Shown here one piece after another: positions 11,145 to 22,101 of a DNA stretch of 64,000 nt. The DNA lies in contig CM070596.1 in assembly GCA_036346395.1 (NCBI GenBank), positions 5,000,170-5,064,169 of the forward strand, written 5' to 3'. The stretch is from Hsuehochloa calcarea (taxonomy: Eukaryota; Streptophyta; Magnoliopsida; Poales; Poaceae). The first letter of the stretch is position 1. Each line of letters opens with the position of its first letter. The notes below the pieces were generated by a model that was not told where the DNA came from, did not search any database, and worked only from the letters and a program-made list of their open reading frames with translations. The position numbers were made by a program, and so were the translations under genes.

Positions 11145-12650
11145 TTAAACAAAAAGCTTACGCAGTTGGTCAATATTCCCAAAAATAGATAAAACCCTGC
11201 CGTCTGACATAGCTAATCGTACCGAACCTGGTCGGGTGACTTCGACTATAGTGTAAGGACCTTCCCACTTGGGAGAAAGTTTATTGCGATATGCTTGGCT
11301 CTGAATTTTTCTGAGAACCAAATCACCTACAGCTAGGCTGCGAGGTTGCATCTTACGACTGTGGTACCTTCGCATGGCTTGTTGGTAGATTGTTGAACGT
11401 AGTAAGGCTTGGTTTCTTCGTTCCTTAAGGAAATTAACGTCGTCGAGTCGTCTTTCTTCCTGATCGTTTTCATCAAAACAATCAGTGCGAGCAGAACCAA
11501 TTTTTAGTTCTGGAGGAAGCATGGCTTCGGCCCCATAGACTAAAAAGAATGGTGTTTCACCGGTCGCACAACTGGTCGTCGTACGAACAGCCCATAAAAC
11601 AGAAGGAAGTTATTGAACCCAAGCTCCTGACCGTTTTACTAACTGGTCGAATACTCGGCGTTTGACCCCCTGCATTATGATACCATTGGTACACTCAACT
11701 GCTTTGTTACTCTGTGGATGAGCAACTGAAGCGAAATGGACTTTGATACCAACGTCATCGCAGAATTTCTGAAAATTACCGTTGGAGAACTGGGTACCAT
11801 TGTCCGTGATTATACGACTAGGTAAACCAAATCGTGTAATCACGTTTTTTGTGAGGAACCTCTTAGCAGCCTCAGTTGTGGTTTTAACAACTGGCTCGGC
11901 TTCGATCCACTTTGTAAACGTGTCAATCATGACGAAAAGGAACTCGAAGCCCCCGGGTGCTCTTGGGAAAGGTCCCAAAATGTCCAGTCCCCAGGTCGCA
12001 AAAGGCCAAGAAAGAGGAATTATTTGCAGAGCTTGTGCCGGCTGATGTACTTGTCGGCTATGAAACTGACATTGTACGCACTTCGTCACGAGCTCTTTTG
12101 CATCATGAAGGGTAGTTGGCCAATAGTATCCTTGCCTGAAGGCTTTACCGACCAGTATTCTATAGGAATGATGTGCTTCACATACTCCTCCATGAATTTT
12201 GGTTAGCAATTTAATGCCATCCGAGTGAGATATGCATCTCATCAACACTCCATGAGATCCTCGTTTATACAAGGTACGTTCGATTAAAGTGTATGATTTG
12301 GCTTTTCGTGCTATACGATCAGCCTCTACATCATCTTCTGGAATTAGGTCATGCTGAAGATAACTGTAGATCGATGTCATCCAATATCTACCATGATCGT
12401 CACCGATCTGTGGAGTATCTATGTGACCAGAATCAATTGGATTGACCTGATGTGAATCATTGATGTTCTCGGAAGGCTCGATTACCGAGGGTCAATCGAG
12501 TTGCTCAAGAAAAACTCCCAGCGGGACGGTTGACCTAGTGGAGGCCATCCGTGTCAACTGATCTGCTAGAAAGTTTTCCTTTCTATGAATATATTGGATC
12601 TGTAATGTACGAGGCGAGGCGGTGGCGACTGCACGTGACAACAACGCCTC
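11145..12650 (-). pseudogene. Gypsy pol remnant: RNase H tail and integrase
   Basis: Read on the minus strand, the order is an RNase H tail (LQIQYIHRKENFLADQLTRM, about 12610-12540), a linker ending VPLGVFLEQLD with a stop just after it, an integrase zinc-binding region (HHSYRILVGKAF and CVQCQFHS), and the integrase core. The core shows WGLDILGPFP, then LFVMIDTFTKWIEAEP, RIITDNGTQFSN and HPQSNKAVECTNGI, so the D,D-35-E triad is recognisable. A C-terminal part reads LVLRKIQSQAYRNKLSPKWEGPY. Stops after QLD and after the integrase block (about 11610) break the frame, so this copy is dead. Reverse transcriptase and gag are absent: the element is cut at about 12650. Sequence style and the antisense ORF downstream point to the Tat lineage. 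Confidence 0.85.
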
Positions 12651-15316
12651 TACGAGACTAGAAGGAGGTTAATATTGTCCAAGAAAAAAGTCGACAATGC
12701 CCTTAAAAACTTATTTAGAGAAAAAAAGTACATAATGATCCTTAACAAATCAATGACCAGATTTAATTTTATACTAATACTACCACCCCTCACCACTAGT
12801 AGAAGGTATAAAAACTGAGTCCATAAACCCAACGCGAGGATGAAGGCGATGTGCACACAAACTACTCATACAACACCGGTTGAACAAGGTTACCCATAAA
12901 AAGTCATCGGTCCCGCGACATGCATAAAAGCTGAGATCACAGGGTAGATATATTTAGGGGGAATCGATCATTTGCCCCCATATTTGGCGTGCCTTCTACC
13001 ATTTGTATCTATTTTTGTTGTGTTCCATAATTTTTCACAAAGTTGGAGAGGAAATCGACTATTTGCCCTTTTAGATATTTTTATCCCTGTCTTCTTCCTC
13101 CTCCTCATCTTCCTCGTCTTCTATGCGTCTTCCTTGCTTCGGTCATGGCAGACGTGCCGCCCTCCTCCCCATGGCTAGCCACCAGCGTTGCTGCCCTCCT
13201 CCCCATGGCCAGCCGCCGGTCTCCCGAGATCCCGTCACATCATCGCCCTCCTCCCCATGGCCAGCTCGCGTCACTACCCTCGCTACCCTCGTTGTTGCCC
13301 TCACCCCTGTGGCCAGCCGCCGGCTCCCCAGCTCCCGTCGGTGTCATCTCCCTCCTTCCCTAGCCAGCTCCCACCGTCGCCTTCCTCCTCATTGCCATGG
13401 AGGCGAGATGTGCGGCAAAGGGGGAGAAGTCGGCGATCTATGTAAATGAAGCAGGCAAGGGCTTCGAGTAGCGATCGAGTTGGATTGCTTCCCAGTTTTG
13501 AGACAAAGAAATGTCACCGGGCCTGCCTAGCTTTTGTACTACTTTGGTTTGTTTGGCAGATGTACTGTGGAAGAGGGCATGCCTGTAAGTTGTACTATTT
13601 TCCTGCTGCTCTCCGAGGAACGGCCGATGTGCCCGCGAAGGATGGATGGCTCATATTTAGCATATATATTTTTTTTGCTGATTTGATATGTTCTTTTATC
13701 TGTAATAGCAAAAGCAGTATTCGTTTGTACGCAATTCTAAAAATAGCACCGAGAAAAGCTAGGCAGAAGCTACAACGCTCTCAGATCGCGGCAGGAATAC
13801 GTTGTAGGTTACCACCGTGTATCTGATCCACAGAGCGAAAGAAATCTTCCATTTACTACAGTGATAAATAGTGATGCAAAGCGCTAAATAGGCAAGAAAG
13901 TGCTACGGTCCTGGTGCACGGTAGAGGATATGTGTCGTCTATTTAGACTACTGCGGTGTTATTTTGGTAGTGAGTGAGTTAGATCTGCTGTTTTGTTTCA
14001 AAAAAACGGACAAATGAGAGGGGGAAAACCTATATATTTAGATGTTAGGTACCGTAGAAGAGCTCTTTCTACGCGCTAGATCTGCGTTTGAAAAAAAAAA
14101 GATGATGAAATCGTCAGGACTCAGAGGGGTTAACTACACTTGAGATGAGCTCTCTGAAACCCAGTCCCGTGGCAATCCCCATTTCTTGGAATCTGTAAAC
14201 GCTACACAATTCGAAGACACATGCTCTCCAGAAAGCTTTCTCACCTCCCAGAAGTCCAGAACCCAGAGCTTGAGCTAGCCGGAAATCCAGAGCGCAAAGG
14301 CGCTATTGGGTGCGGCGCTGGTGAACCGCTCCTACTTCAGATTGCGTGGAAGGCAACAAGACGCAGGGATGGATCATATCATATGGCCGGTTCATCAACG
14401 CTGCACTCAATGATGCCTTTGCTCCTCTTCCTCTGATTCTTCCCCCGTTCGCTCTCTCAGCCGCCGAGCCCGTGTGACATATGTAAACACTGGGCAATCA
14501 TCGATTAGCTCTTGAGACAGGTAGCCCCTTTTGCACTACAGGTGAGGAGTGAGTGAGTTTGATGATCGATGCTTGTGTTGTGTGTACTGCTTTTCAGACA
14601 GGTCACCCCCCTTTTGTAATCTCACCTGCCCAACGTCGTTGTACTACTGCCATGCTATGCAGCATCTCTTGTCGGACTGCACTAAGTTTGGCAAATGTAG
14701 TACGTACCGTGGGATGTGTGTGTGTTGTACTTTGTCTAGTGTCTAGTGGTACTACTCTTCATTCTTCAGAGTTGGTGTGACCTGGGAGTAGTTCAGATGA
14801 GATCTCTGAAAACCACATGTGTAAGCAAGACTGCTTCTGCTTGTAGCAGCCGCCATTTGTAGGATTTTCATAAAGACCAATTCATATGCTTGTGGTAGCG
14901 GCTCTAAAAGTTGTTTTCTCCAAATTCAGAGCTTGAGCCAGTGATGATTTTGACGAACGATTATTAAGTTCTTGGCAAAGGGAAGACAGTACGGCGTGGC
15001 CGTACAGAGCCTGCATTCCTGCACGGATATAGCGAGTACAGAGTGAGTGAGTAGTACAAACTGTACTGCGTTGTACATGCCAGGCTCCCGTAGTAGTAGG
15101 ACCACTTAGTAATATATGGCATGCTCTCCTTTTCAGTCTGATCAGCTGAACTGAACTTATTATGGACAGGGACCAAGCCTCACCATGTAAGAAGGCAATG
15201 CACCATTTCACTTTCACCATTTGTACGGGGTTGGGCATGTAAGAAAGCAAGTAAACATATTTTGGAGCTATTAGCTACCTCTACAGATTTCAGAAACGTG
15301 GAATTGCAGTGTGATC
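12651..15316. other. Intergenic region with a pyrimidine-rich minisatellite
   Basis: No gene is recognised. From 13095 to 13400 the sequence is rich in C and T and repeats a CCTCCTCCCCATGGC box at about 13162, 13195 and 13246, which creates long overlapping but meaningless open frames on the plus strand. The 13450-15300 part holds short AT-rich and mixed sequence without coding periodicity that I can support. Confidence 0.4.
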
Positions 15317-15321
15317 CAGAT

Positions 15322-17143
15322 TGTTAGATATATGTTAGAGATAGGAATCTGTCTTTTGTATTTTCTTATCTGTATAGGGTATATCCCTTTGTACCCTATA
15401 TATATTGCTCATTGGATCTCTTCACTATACGCACAATATTCATAACATGGTATTAGAGTAAAAGTTAGGTTTAGAGTTTACTCTAGCCACTGTCTCCTAG
15501 CCGCCGCTCGTCTTCCGCTGCTCGCTGCCCCCGGGAGGAGCTTCTCCGCTCCCGAGGGCGGCCTCTCGTCGCAACTCTGCTCCATTGCTTCTGGCGTCGC
15601 CCCGACGGTGCACCTACGGTCCTCGATCCACGGCGTCGCTTCTTGCCTGGAGGCCGCCGCGCCTCCGTACTTCATCTTCATCGTGCAGCCGAGGCCGTTG
15701 TAGGCACCCAACTTGCCGCTGACGCGTCTTCGAGCTCGTTGTTGGATCTGCTCTTCCTCGCCCGATGTCGCCTCGTCTTCATCGGCGGCGGCGTCTTCTG
15801 GTCGGATTCGTCATCGCACGAGGAGAGCCACCGCTCGTCGTCTCTGGTCTTGATCTACCCCCAATTCGATGCCTCTCCGACCGGATCCTCTGCTCCACGC
15901 CGTCTCCGCCTCAGCTTGCCTCGGCGCAGCTTCGTCGAGGTCGAGGTTGGCCGTCTCGAGCATCGGCTCCACCTCCCTCGGCCTCCTCGCTGCCCCCGCC
16001 GTCCCGTGTTCTGCCTCTCCACTAGCCACCGGATCCACGCTCGGATACCGCGTCGCCTTGGCTCCCTTGCAACAACCGGCACCGTGCCTCCTCTACAAGT
16101 TGCCTCGCCGACTTTTCCGAGATGAAGTCCATGCGGCGCTCGCGCTCCTCCTGCCTTGGAGCCTATCTCCGTTTCTTTGTTCTCTTTGTTCTTGGAGGAG
16201 AGAAATTTCGGTTTCTTTCTGGCTATGAGAAGAGGGAGATGGCTCGGTTGTGATGCTGCTATTGGGATGACCTGGTTGTGATGCTGCTATTGGGATGGCT
16301 CGGTTGCCCGACTACTGCTAGTTATGCTTTGTTGCTGCTAGTCATGATGTTGCTGCTACTGCTAGCTATTATTTGTCTTTTTCTTCCGTTACGTTCATCC
16401 AAATATGTATCACTCAATCATTGAGTTCGTCTAAGCCATGCGAGTCGACAAAAAATTATTGTCAGTCATAAAAATATAGGAATTTTTTTGCATGGCAGCA
16501 GTCGCTGCTCTTTTCTTTGAGCCGCTGCAGATCCACCACCCCAAGCTTTTAAGGCTGTCGCGCTTCTTCCGCACTGCATCACCGTTGTGCTTTTTGTGCA
16601 TTACGTCGCGCTTCCTCCGCACCACGCCTCTGTTGCGCTTCTTGTGCATTGCGCCACGCTTCTTTTGCACTGTAACTTCGTTGCGTTTCTTATGCACTAC
16701 GTTGCCACTGTCTTAGGTCTTGATCTGCGCTGCCATACTTTTATCTATTCATATTCTGCTTGATTCGATAGCTTTCTCTATATTTTTCAGTTTGATTTTC
16801 TTCTTCATGTTGTCGCGGTCGACTTTGCTCCCGCACGTTGTACTTTATGGACTGTCGTATGATCCCAAATGGGAGAAGATCTTTTATCGATATATGTTTT
16901 AAGAGTTACATGCTACGACGACATTATCAAAACTCGAACTTTAGATTTTTCATATTTTAGTGTCAACCATCTTCAAATGCAATACTATTGCATACACCTT
17001 GTATTTTAAGAGGGGGTGGTTAGAGATATGTTAGAGATAGAAATCTATTTTTTGTATTTTCTTATCTGTATAGGGTATATTTCTTTGTACCCTATATATA
17101 TTGCTCATTAGGCATCTTCAATATACACGCAATATTCATAACA
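15322..17143 (+). mobile_element. Short non-autonomous Copia-type LTR element
   Basis: Two similar LTRs of about 126 bases lie at 15322-15447 and 17017-17143. Both contain TTGTATTTTCTTATCTGTAT and end in ATTCATAACA. The left LTR is followed immediately by TGGTATTAGAGT, close to the initiator-Met tRNA binding site TGGTATCAGAGC. The right LTR is preceded by a purine tract, AAGAGGGGG. The 1.57 kb interior cannot encode a polyprotein; its GC-rich first half (15480-16210) has only random open frames, and its second half has a minisatellite. The base string CAGAT before the left LTR is not repeated after the right one, so the target duplication is lost or a rearrangement occurred. Confidence 0.82.
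16560..16705. repeat. Three-unit minisatellite inside the small Copia element
   Basis: About 48-base units repeat three times. Each contains a CGCTTCTTCCGCACT-like half and a TTGCGCTTCTTGTGCATT-like half. On the minus strand this gives an artificial basic repeat with MHKKRN-like phrases; I do not consider it a gene. Confidence 0.65.
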
Positions 17144-18329
17144 TAGTATATAGTAAATATAATGAATATGATTCCCAGTCAGAATCTGCAAACATCTGGC
17201 TATAAAAAAAAAACTGCAGAATTGATGAGCTCGTATTCTTGCTGCAGATTACACCTGCTATGTTGGGATAATAAGAATAGCCGTATCTTCTAAAGATGCA
17301 AGCTTCTGAACAACTCCATATCATTCGTATACTATGATCAAAATACAAATCACCCCCCATTTTAACCAGCATGTTTCAACTTTCAAGCCTTTACAAACAC
17401 TCCCAACATCACTAAGAGTTCATAACCGAATAAAGGGAAAAAATATTCAACCTTTCTTGACATGCATCTCTAACACGCAAACGCCACCAGGACAAGCAAC
17501 AACAAGTGACAAATAAGACTGCTAGGTGAAAGGCAGTTATTGATGGCTGGTGATACATGATTCCAACATAGCAAGGCATCCCCCTTTTGATCCTGCTTCA
17601 CTATTTGACATAAATATAAGCATAACACTGATCTGCTATGTTAGGCAATGACTGTTAAATATTCAAAACAAAGAATTGGAAATATGAATAACTAAACGAT
17701 GACTTAAAAATCATATTTCTAGATTCTGATATCCAATCAGTTATGGTCGACATCAAGAATTCGTGGTTCCGTGCAGTTGTTTGTTCACATGTGAAGAGGT
17801 AAGATGCCAAAAGGTTACACACATTACATTCATATTCAGTTCATAAGCCTTCTGCATCAATGATCCACAGGTTAAATACGGTAATGTCTGCACGCCAAGA
17901 TTTCCTTTACGACTAATCAACACCTTTAGTTACACCGAATACAAATTTCTGTAGTACACACAGGTTTCCAAAATTGTAACAAGTACATTTTACTTTTTAT
18001 TTGTAGTAAACATGGAATATACAGTATCAGAAGAAACACAAAAATGTAAAGAAGGAACTAAAAAGGAAAAGTGCCAAATGGTGGACAATGGAGCTACTAG
18101 AACAGGGTAAACCTGAACATCCAATCAAATGTATGTCAACAAGTCATGACTCTGGCTGTTGGAACAAGTCCTGCAGGCTGCAGCTGATGCGGTGGTAAAC
18201 TGGTAATGGCACTTGCAACTGGCCGCATGGTTTACAGGCGGCAACAGTGGTTTGAATAAGTACTGATGATGCACATGGCAACGGTGGTTGCAGTTTGTAC
18301 TGTGGCTTTTGTGGTAGCAATAAGGGCGA
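17144..18329. other. Downstream of the kinase gene, including its probable 3' UTR
   Basis: AT-rich sequence. The part next to the kinase stop (about 17950-18329) is probably the kinase 3' UTR on the minus strand. I see no other gene. The serine- and histidine-rich frame at 18125-18415 is a shadow of the CAG-rich kinase tail. Confidence 0.4.
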
Positions 18330-19721
18330 TCAGTCCTGTGGCTGCTGTGATGGCAAAGGTGACTGCTGCTGCTGCTCTCCTTGCATAAATTGCTCAGGCT
18401 GCTGCTGCCGATCACCTTCCCATGCCCAAACCATATCCTTGAGTGCAGGCCTTATTTCATCTTTCATGAGTTTTGTATACTCTATAGTGTCCCCATTGGT
18501 CTTTTTTAACTCAACTAAGAGGAAAGAAGGAGCAAGCTCAAAAATCTCTGCATCAACCTCAAGAAATCCCTTCATTCCTTCCTTTGGTGCTGCCAATTTC
18601 AAAACACCATTTTCTTTCTTCTTAATTTTGAGCTTCAAGCGCCTGGCCAGTTCATTTAGCTTAGCAAATATAGTTCCTGCTGGTTGCCTAGTGGTAAACC
18701 TCTCTTCCCTCCGGCCGTGTTTTTCTTCGAACAAATTGGATAGGTCAAATCCCGTTGAAAGAGAAATGATGTGAAATGCATTCATGTTTGGGAGGCTTGA
18801 TGACGCATGATTTCCCTCGGAAGTACTGCATTCTGTCGAGTCAGTGGTTGTGGCTTCACTTTTATACACCTTGTCTCTTGTTACATGTTTGCTCTTCAGT
18901 GTATTTACCTCGATGGATTTTCTGTACCAAGCGCTTCTCTTTATCCTTGAGATAGAAATTCTAGTACTTGGATCTGGATCAAGCATCTTATACAGCAGAT
19001 CCTTCAACTCAGCAGAAAAAGAACGAGGGCATCTATATTCAGCTTTGGAAATCTTCCTATACATCTCTATAAGATTTGTGTCATGGAAAGGAAGGTAACC
19101 AGCCACAAGCACAAACAGAATTACTCCAGAAGACCATATGTCAGCCTTCGCACCATCATAGCCTCTCCTACCAAGTACTTCAGGGGCAACATAAGCTGGA
19201 GTTCCACAGGTGGTATGGAGGAGGCCGTCTTGTCTCTTGGACTCGGCTAGGGCACTTAAACCAAAATCCGAGACTTTTAGGTTCTCATTCTCGTCTAGAA
19301 GTAGGTTTTCCGGCTTCAAGTCGCGATGATAGACACCTCGGCTGTGGCAGTAGTCCACGGCACTGACCAATTGTTGGAAATACCTCCTCGCAACATCCTC
19401 ACTGAATTTTCCCTTGGATATTTTGTTGAAAAGCTCACCACCTTTAGCATACTCCAAAACAAAGTAAACCTTGCTCTTGCTAGCCATTACCTCGAAAAGT
19501 TGCAGAACGTTTGGATGCTTCACCAATCTCATTATTGAAATTTCCCTCTTTATCTGCACCATTAGCCCAACCCTCAAGACCTTGTCCTTATCAATCATCT
19601 TTATCGCAACAGCCTGTCCACTAGTAAGATTGCGAGCATAATATACCTTTGCAAAGTTCCCTTGCCCTAACTGCCTCCCAATTTCGTAACGCTGCATCAA
19701 AATAGTCCTCCTCTCATCCAT
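18330..19721 (-). CDS. CIPK26: CBL-interacting protein kinase (SnRK3), CIPK26-like
   Basis: Intact 463-residue Ser/Thr kinase in one coding exon. The kinase domain spans about residues 12-267: glycine loop LGQGNFAKV (18-26), catalytic Lys41, HRD at 132-134, DFG at 152-154 and APE at 179-181, with a typical activation loop between. The regulatory half has the NAF motif MNAFHIISLSTGFDLSNLF (313-331), which binds calcium sensors of the CBL family and is autoinhibitory, then a phosphatase-interaction-like segment near 341-376. A glutamine-rich tail is unusual in being low complexity. The leader has an intron: donor at 20683, acceptor at 19731, so the ATG lies ten bases into the second exon. Intronless coding is typical of one CIPK clade. 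The symbol is by sequence memory and synteny with the formin and CCCH genes. Confidence 0.9.
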   Translation of the reverse strand: MDERRTILMQRYEIGRQLGQGNFAKVYYARNLTSGQAVAIKMIDKDKVLRVGLMVQIKREISIMRLVKHPNVLQLFEVMASKSKVYFVLEYAKGGELFNKISKGKFSEDVARRYFQQLVSAVDYCHSRGVYHRDLKPENLLLDENENLKVSDFGLSALAESKRQDGLLHTTCGTPAYVAPEVLGRRGYDGAKADIWSSGVILFVLVAGYLPFHDTNLIEMYRKISKAEYRCPRSFSAELKDLLYKMLDPDPSTRISISRIKRSAWYRKSIEVNTLKSKHVTRDKVYKSEATTTDSTECSTSEGNHASSSLPNMNAFHIISLSTGFDLSNLFEEKHGRREERFTTRQPAGTIFAKLNELARRLKLKIKKKENGVLKLAAPKEGMKGFLEVDAEIFELAPSFLLVELKKTNGDTIEYTKLMKDEIRPALKDMVWAWEGDRQQQPEQFMQGEQQQQSPLPSQQPQD

Positions 19722-19730
19722 TATATCAAG

Positions 19731-20683
19731 CTATGTAAAGAAAGACAAATGGGGCATACAGAATCCACCACGCCCTACTTTTACAACAGTCTATGTATAG
19801 AGGATAAACGAGCACTAATTATCACCAAGGCCGTGGCCGATCTTCTGTGCTCCAGAACACAGAAAAAAAAATTGTACCAGTATGCAGTCACCACTCCTAT
19901 GAGGACTCAGCACTCAGCTGGATAACCTAGGCCAAGAGGCTTCCTGGTGCAGAAGCACAAAAGTTATTCTTTTCCAAGAATATTTTCCCCCGCTGTCACC
20001 AGTTGAAAACTGTATAGAAAAAAGAAAAGGCCAAATTAGGTAAACACGTAATGCTAATGTGGATCAACATGTAACTAAAATGGAGATCAAGGGCCATTAT
20101 AAATGTAGAAACAGATTCAGTGGTCTAAGAGAATATCAGGAATTTAGGATAATTCTTTCAGGAATCGCCTTCCCTGTTTCATTGTGCTTTTGAATGCCCA
20201 TCTAGCATTATTGGGAAGAAACCCAATACATGTCAGCTAAATCACACTCTAGAATGACAATAGTTACGCAATTAAGCAGCATTACCTAAACTAGAGGTAT
20301 GAAATCAGACGCCCCCAAAAAGGTTGATCACACAACAATTGACCTGATGTTGATCACACAACAATTGACCTGATGCTTTAGGAATTCCGGTTGCTCCAAT
20401 AAAAAAATTTAACAAAAAGTTCAAGAATTGAACCATCGAATTCCGGGGCATCAGAGCAAGAAACATCATAGAGTAAGGCTAACATAGAAAAGCTCTCGCT
20501 ATTGAACACCACACCAGCAAGCACTCCCAATCCTACCTCACCGAGACACAGAGCTACAAATCCACAGGGTCATAAACTAACCAGAAATCAGTACAGGCAA
20601 CACCCTCAACCGCCGAAATCACAACCAAACAATTCAAGAAACTGCAGGAAGCAGATCTCTTCTAAGAGCGAGACCAAAGCTAC
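19731..20683 (-). other. 5' UTR intron of the CIPK gene
   Basis: On the minus strand a GC-rich leader ends CTTGATCAG at 20684 and is followed by the donor GTAGC. The acceptor TTTACATAG ends at 19731, ten bases before the ATG. The sequence between is AT-rich with no coding content. A tandem 24-base repeat (GTTGATCACACAACAATTG unit) occurs at about 20322-20370 inside it. Boundaries are predicted from splice consensus only. Confidence 0.6.
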
Positions 20684-20954
20684 CTGATCAAGAACCGGCG
20701 GACGACGAGAGACGGATCCCAGATATCGCCACACCAACCGGATGAACTGGGCTCGATCGATCCTGCGGAAGCGAAGCGAATCGAATCGAAGCCGGCGCAG
20801 CGCCCCTTCGCTTTGACCCTCGAAGCTTTTTTTGTTCGCAGCGGGAGCATTTCCGCGTTTCTCCACTTCACAATCGGATGCCCCGATGCCTCCGGAAAGC
20901 ACAGTCCAGTTTTGCACGGCAGCTCAGCTCGCTCGCTCGCTCGCTGCGCGACCC

Positions 20955-21044
20955 TGTCAGTGGCCCGGGCCCACTTCTCCCTCCGGTCAAATGGGCGTTG
21001 GGCCCAGTGAGCCTCTTCTAGGCTCTAATGGGCCTAGGCCCACA
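20955..21044. promoter_or_regulatory. Cluster of site II (TGGGCC/GGCCCA) motifs
   Basis: Three palindromic or near-palindromic GGCCCA-type sites lie at 20960-20974, 20998-21007 and 21028-21043, just upstream of the predicted kinase leader. Site II elements bind TCP-class factors and are common in promoters of housekeeping plant genes. A (GCTC)n run precedes them at about 20929-20944. Confidence 0.5.
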
Positions 21045-22010
21045 GGCAACGCACATCTCTCTCTCGTGTTCGCCGCGGCGGAGAAGGCGAAGGGATGGAG
21101 CTCGGCGAGGTCGCCTGGTCGCTCCACTCGTTTCCCCCATACGTTTTCTCTCGTAACGTCGCGTCGTGCGCCTTCGCCAAACGGGGAAAAGCCACGCCTT
21201 TATGGCTTTCTTTCTGTCGTACGCTCCTGTGGCAGAATGGAATGGTGAGGAACGGAACTAAAACGAAAATATCCAGGTTTATTAGTATATATAATTTATA
21301 AGTAATATTATATTAAATAGTAATTTTGATTTAAAAAGATCAGATATTAGGTTGAATCAGAGTGTACAATTTCTAAGTTAAAAAGTACATATATAATATA
21401 TACATGGTAATATCTACTAAATATTTTTAGAATCCGGTGTCCTATAACACCGATTGGGTCCAATTGCAATGGCATTCAAATTGATTTGACCAAAAAAGAC
21501 AAATTTTACAGCCTTTGACAGAGAACAGGAAACAAAGTAAAAAGACCAGGACTAGACGAATGGAACGAAATTTGAATCTGAACCCGATCCGTCCACTGAT
21601 CCTCCTAAAAGAACTGACCATGGAGTACTGAGACCTCAACATAAAGAAATGCCTCTTTGAAGGCAGCTGCAGGCGTGTTGCTCTTGCTTAAGTCAACATC
21701 TCCTCCAACGATGGGCAGACTCTTTGCGTCGTCAGGCCTAACTCTTGTGACTTAAGTAAGAGTATCCGTGACTTTGATTTTCGTATTGCCGTTCCATGTG
21801 TTCTTAAACAAAGCAATATGATTTGACTCCTCTAGAACCTAGGTAGCAGTAGCACTAGGAAATAACTCAAGGCTCAATCCATAATGATTCTTGGAAGAAA
21901 TCTCATCTGCACGGCCGCAAAGATCTCCTCCTATAGTCGCTGGGAAGGCGAAAAGATGGTCATTTTTTCAAGGGAAGACGAAGAAATGGTCTGAAAGGTG
22001 GCAGAAAGTC
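21045..22010. other. Spacer between the divergent kinase and formin genes
   Basis: An ATG at 21095 opens a 69-codon frame beginning MELGEVAWSLHSFPPYVF that looks protein-like for about 40 codons. I could not tie it to a family, and it may be the first-exon remnant of an unknown gene. The rest is AT-rich promoter-type DNA. Confidence 0.3.
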
Positions 22011-22101
22011 ATGACGAGGTTGGGATTCGTGTTGCTGGTGGTGGTGGCTGCTGCATGGATCGAGCTATCGAGAGGGGGAGGAGGAGGAGGAGGAGGAGAA
22101 C

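Noticed and set aside
13043..13449. Overlapping open frames on the plus strand in a C/T-rich block
   Set aside because: All frames are open only because of repeated CCTCCTCCCC words; there is no conserved motif or codon pattern.
15643..16228. Long GC-rich frames inside the small Copia element
   Set aside because: Several frames on both strands are equally open and none resembles gag or a cellular protein.
16431..16697. Basic repeat protein on the minus strand
   Set aside because: It is the translation of a three-unit minisatellite, with no start context or homology.
18295..18774. Cysteine-rich ORF on the plus strand
   Set aside because: It is the reverse shadow of the glutamine-rich kinase tail.
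21095..21301. 69-codon ORF beginning MELGEVAW
   Set aside because: The first 40 codons look protein-like, but I could not place it in a family and no downstream exon was found.
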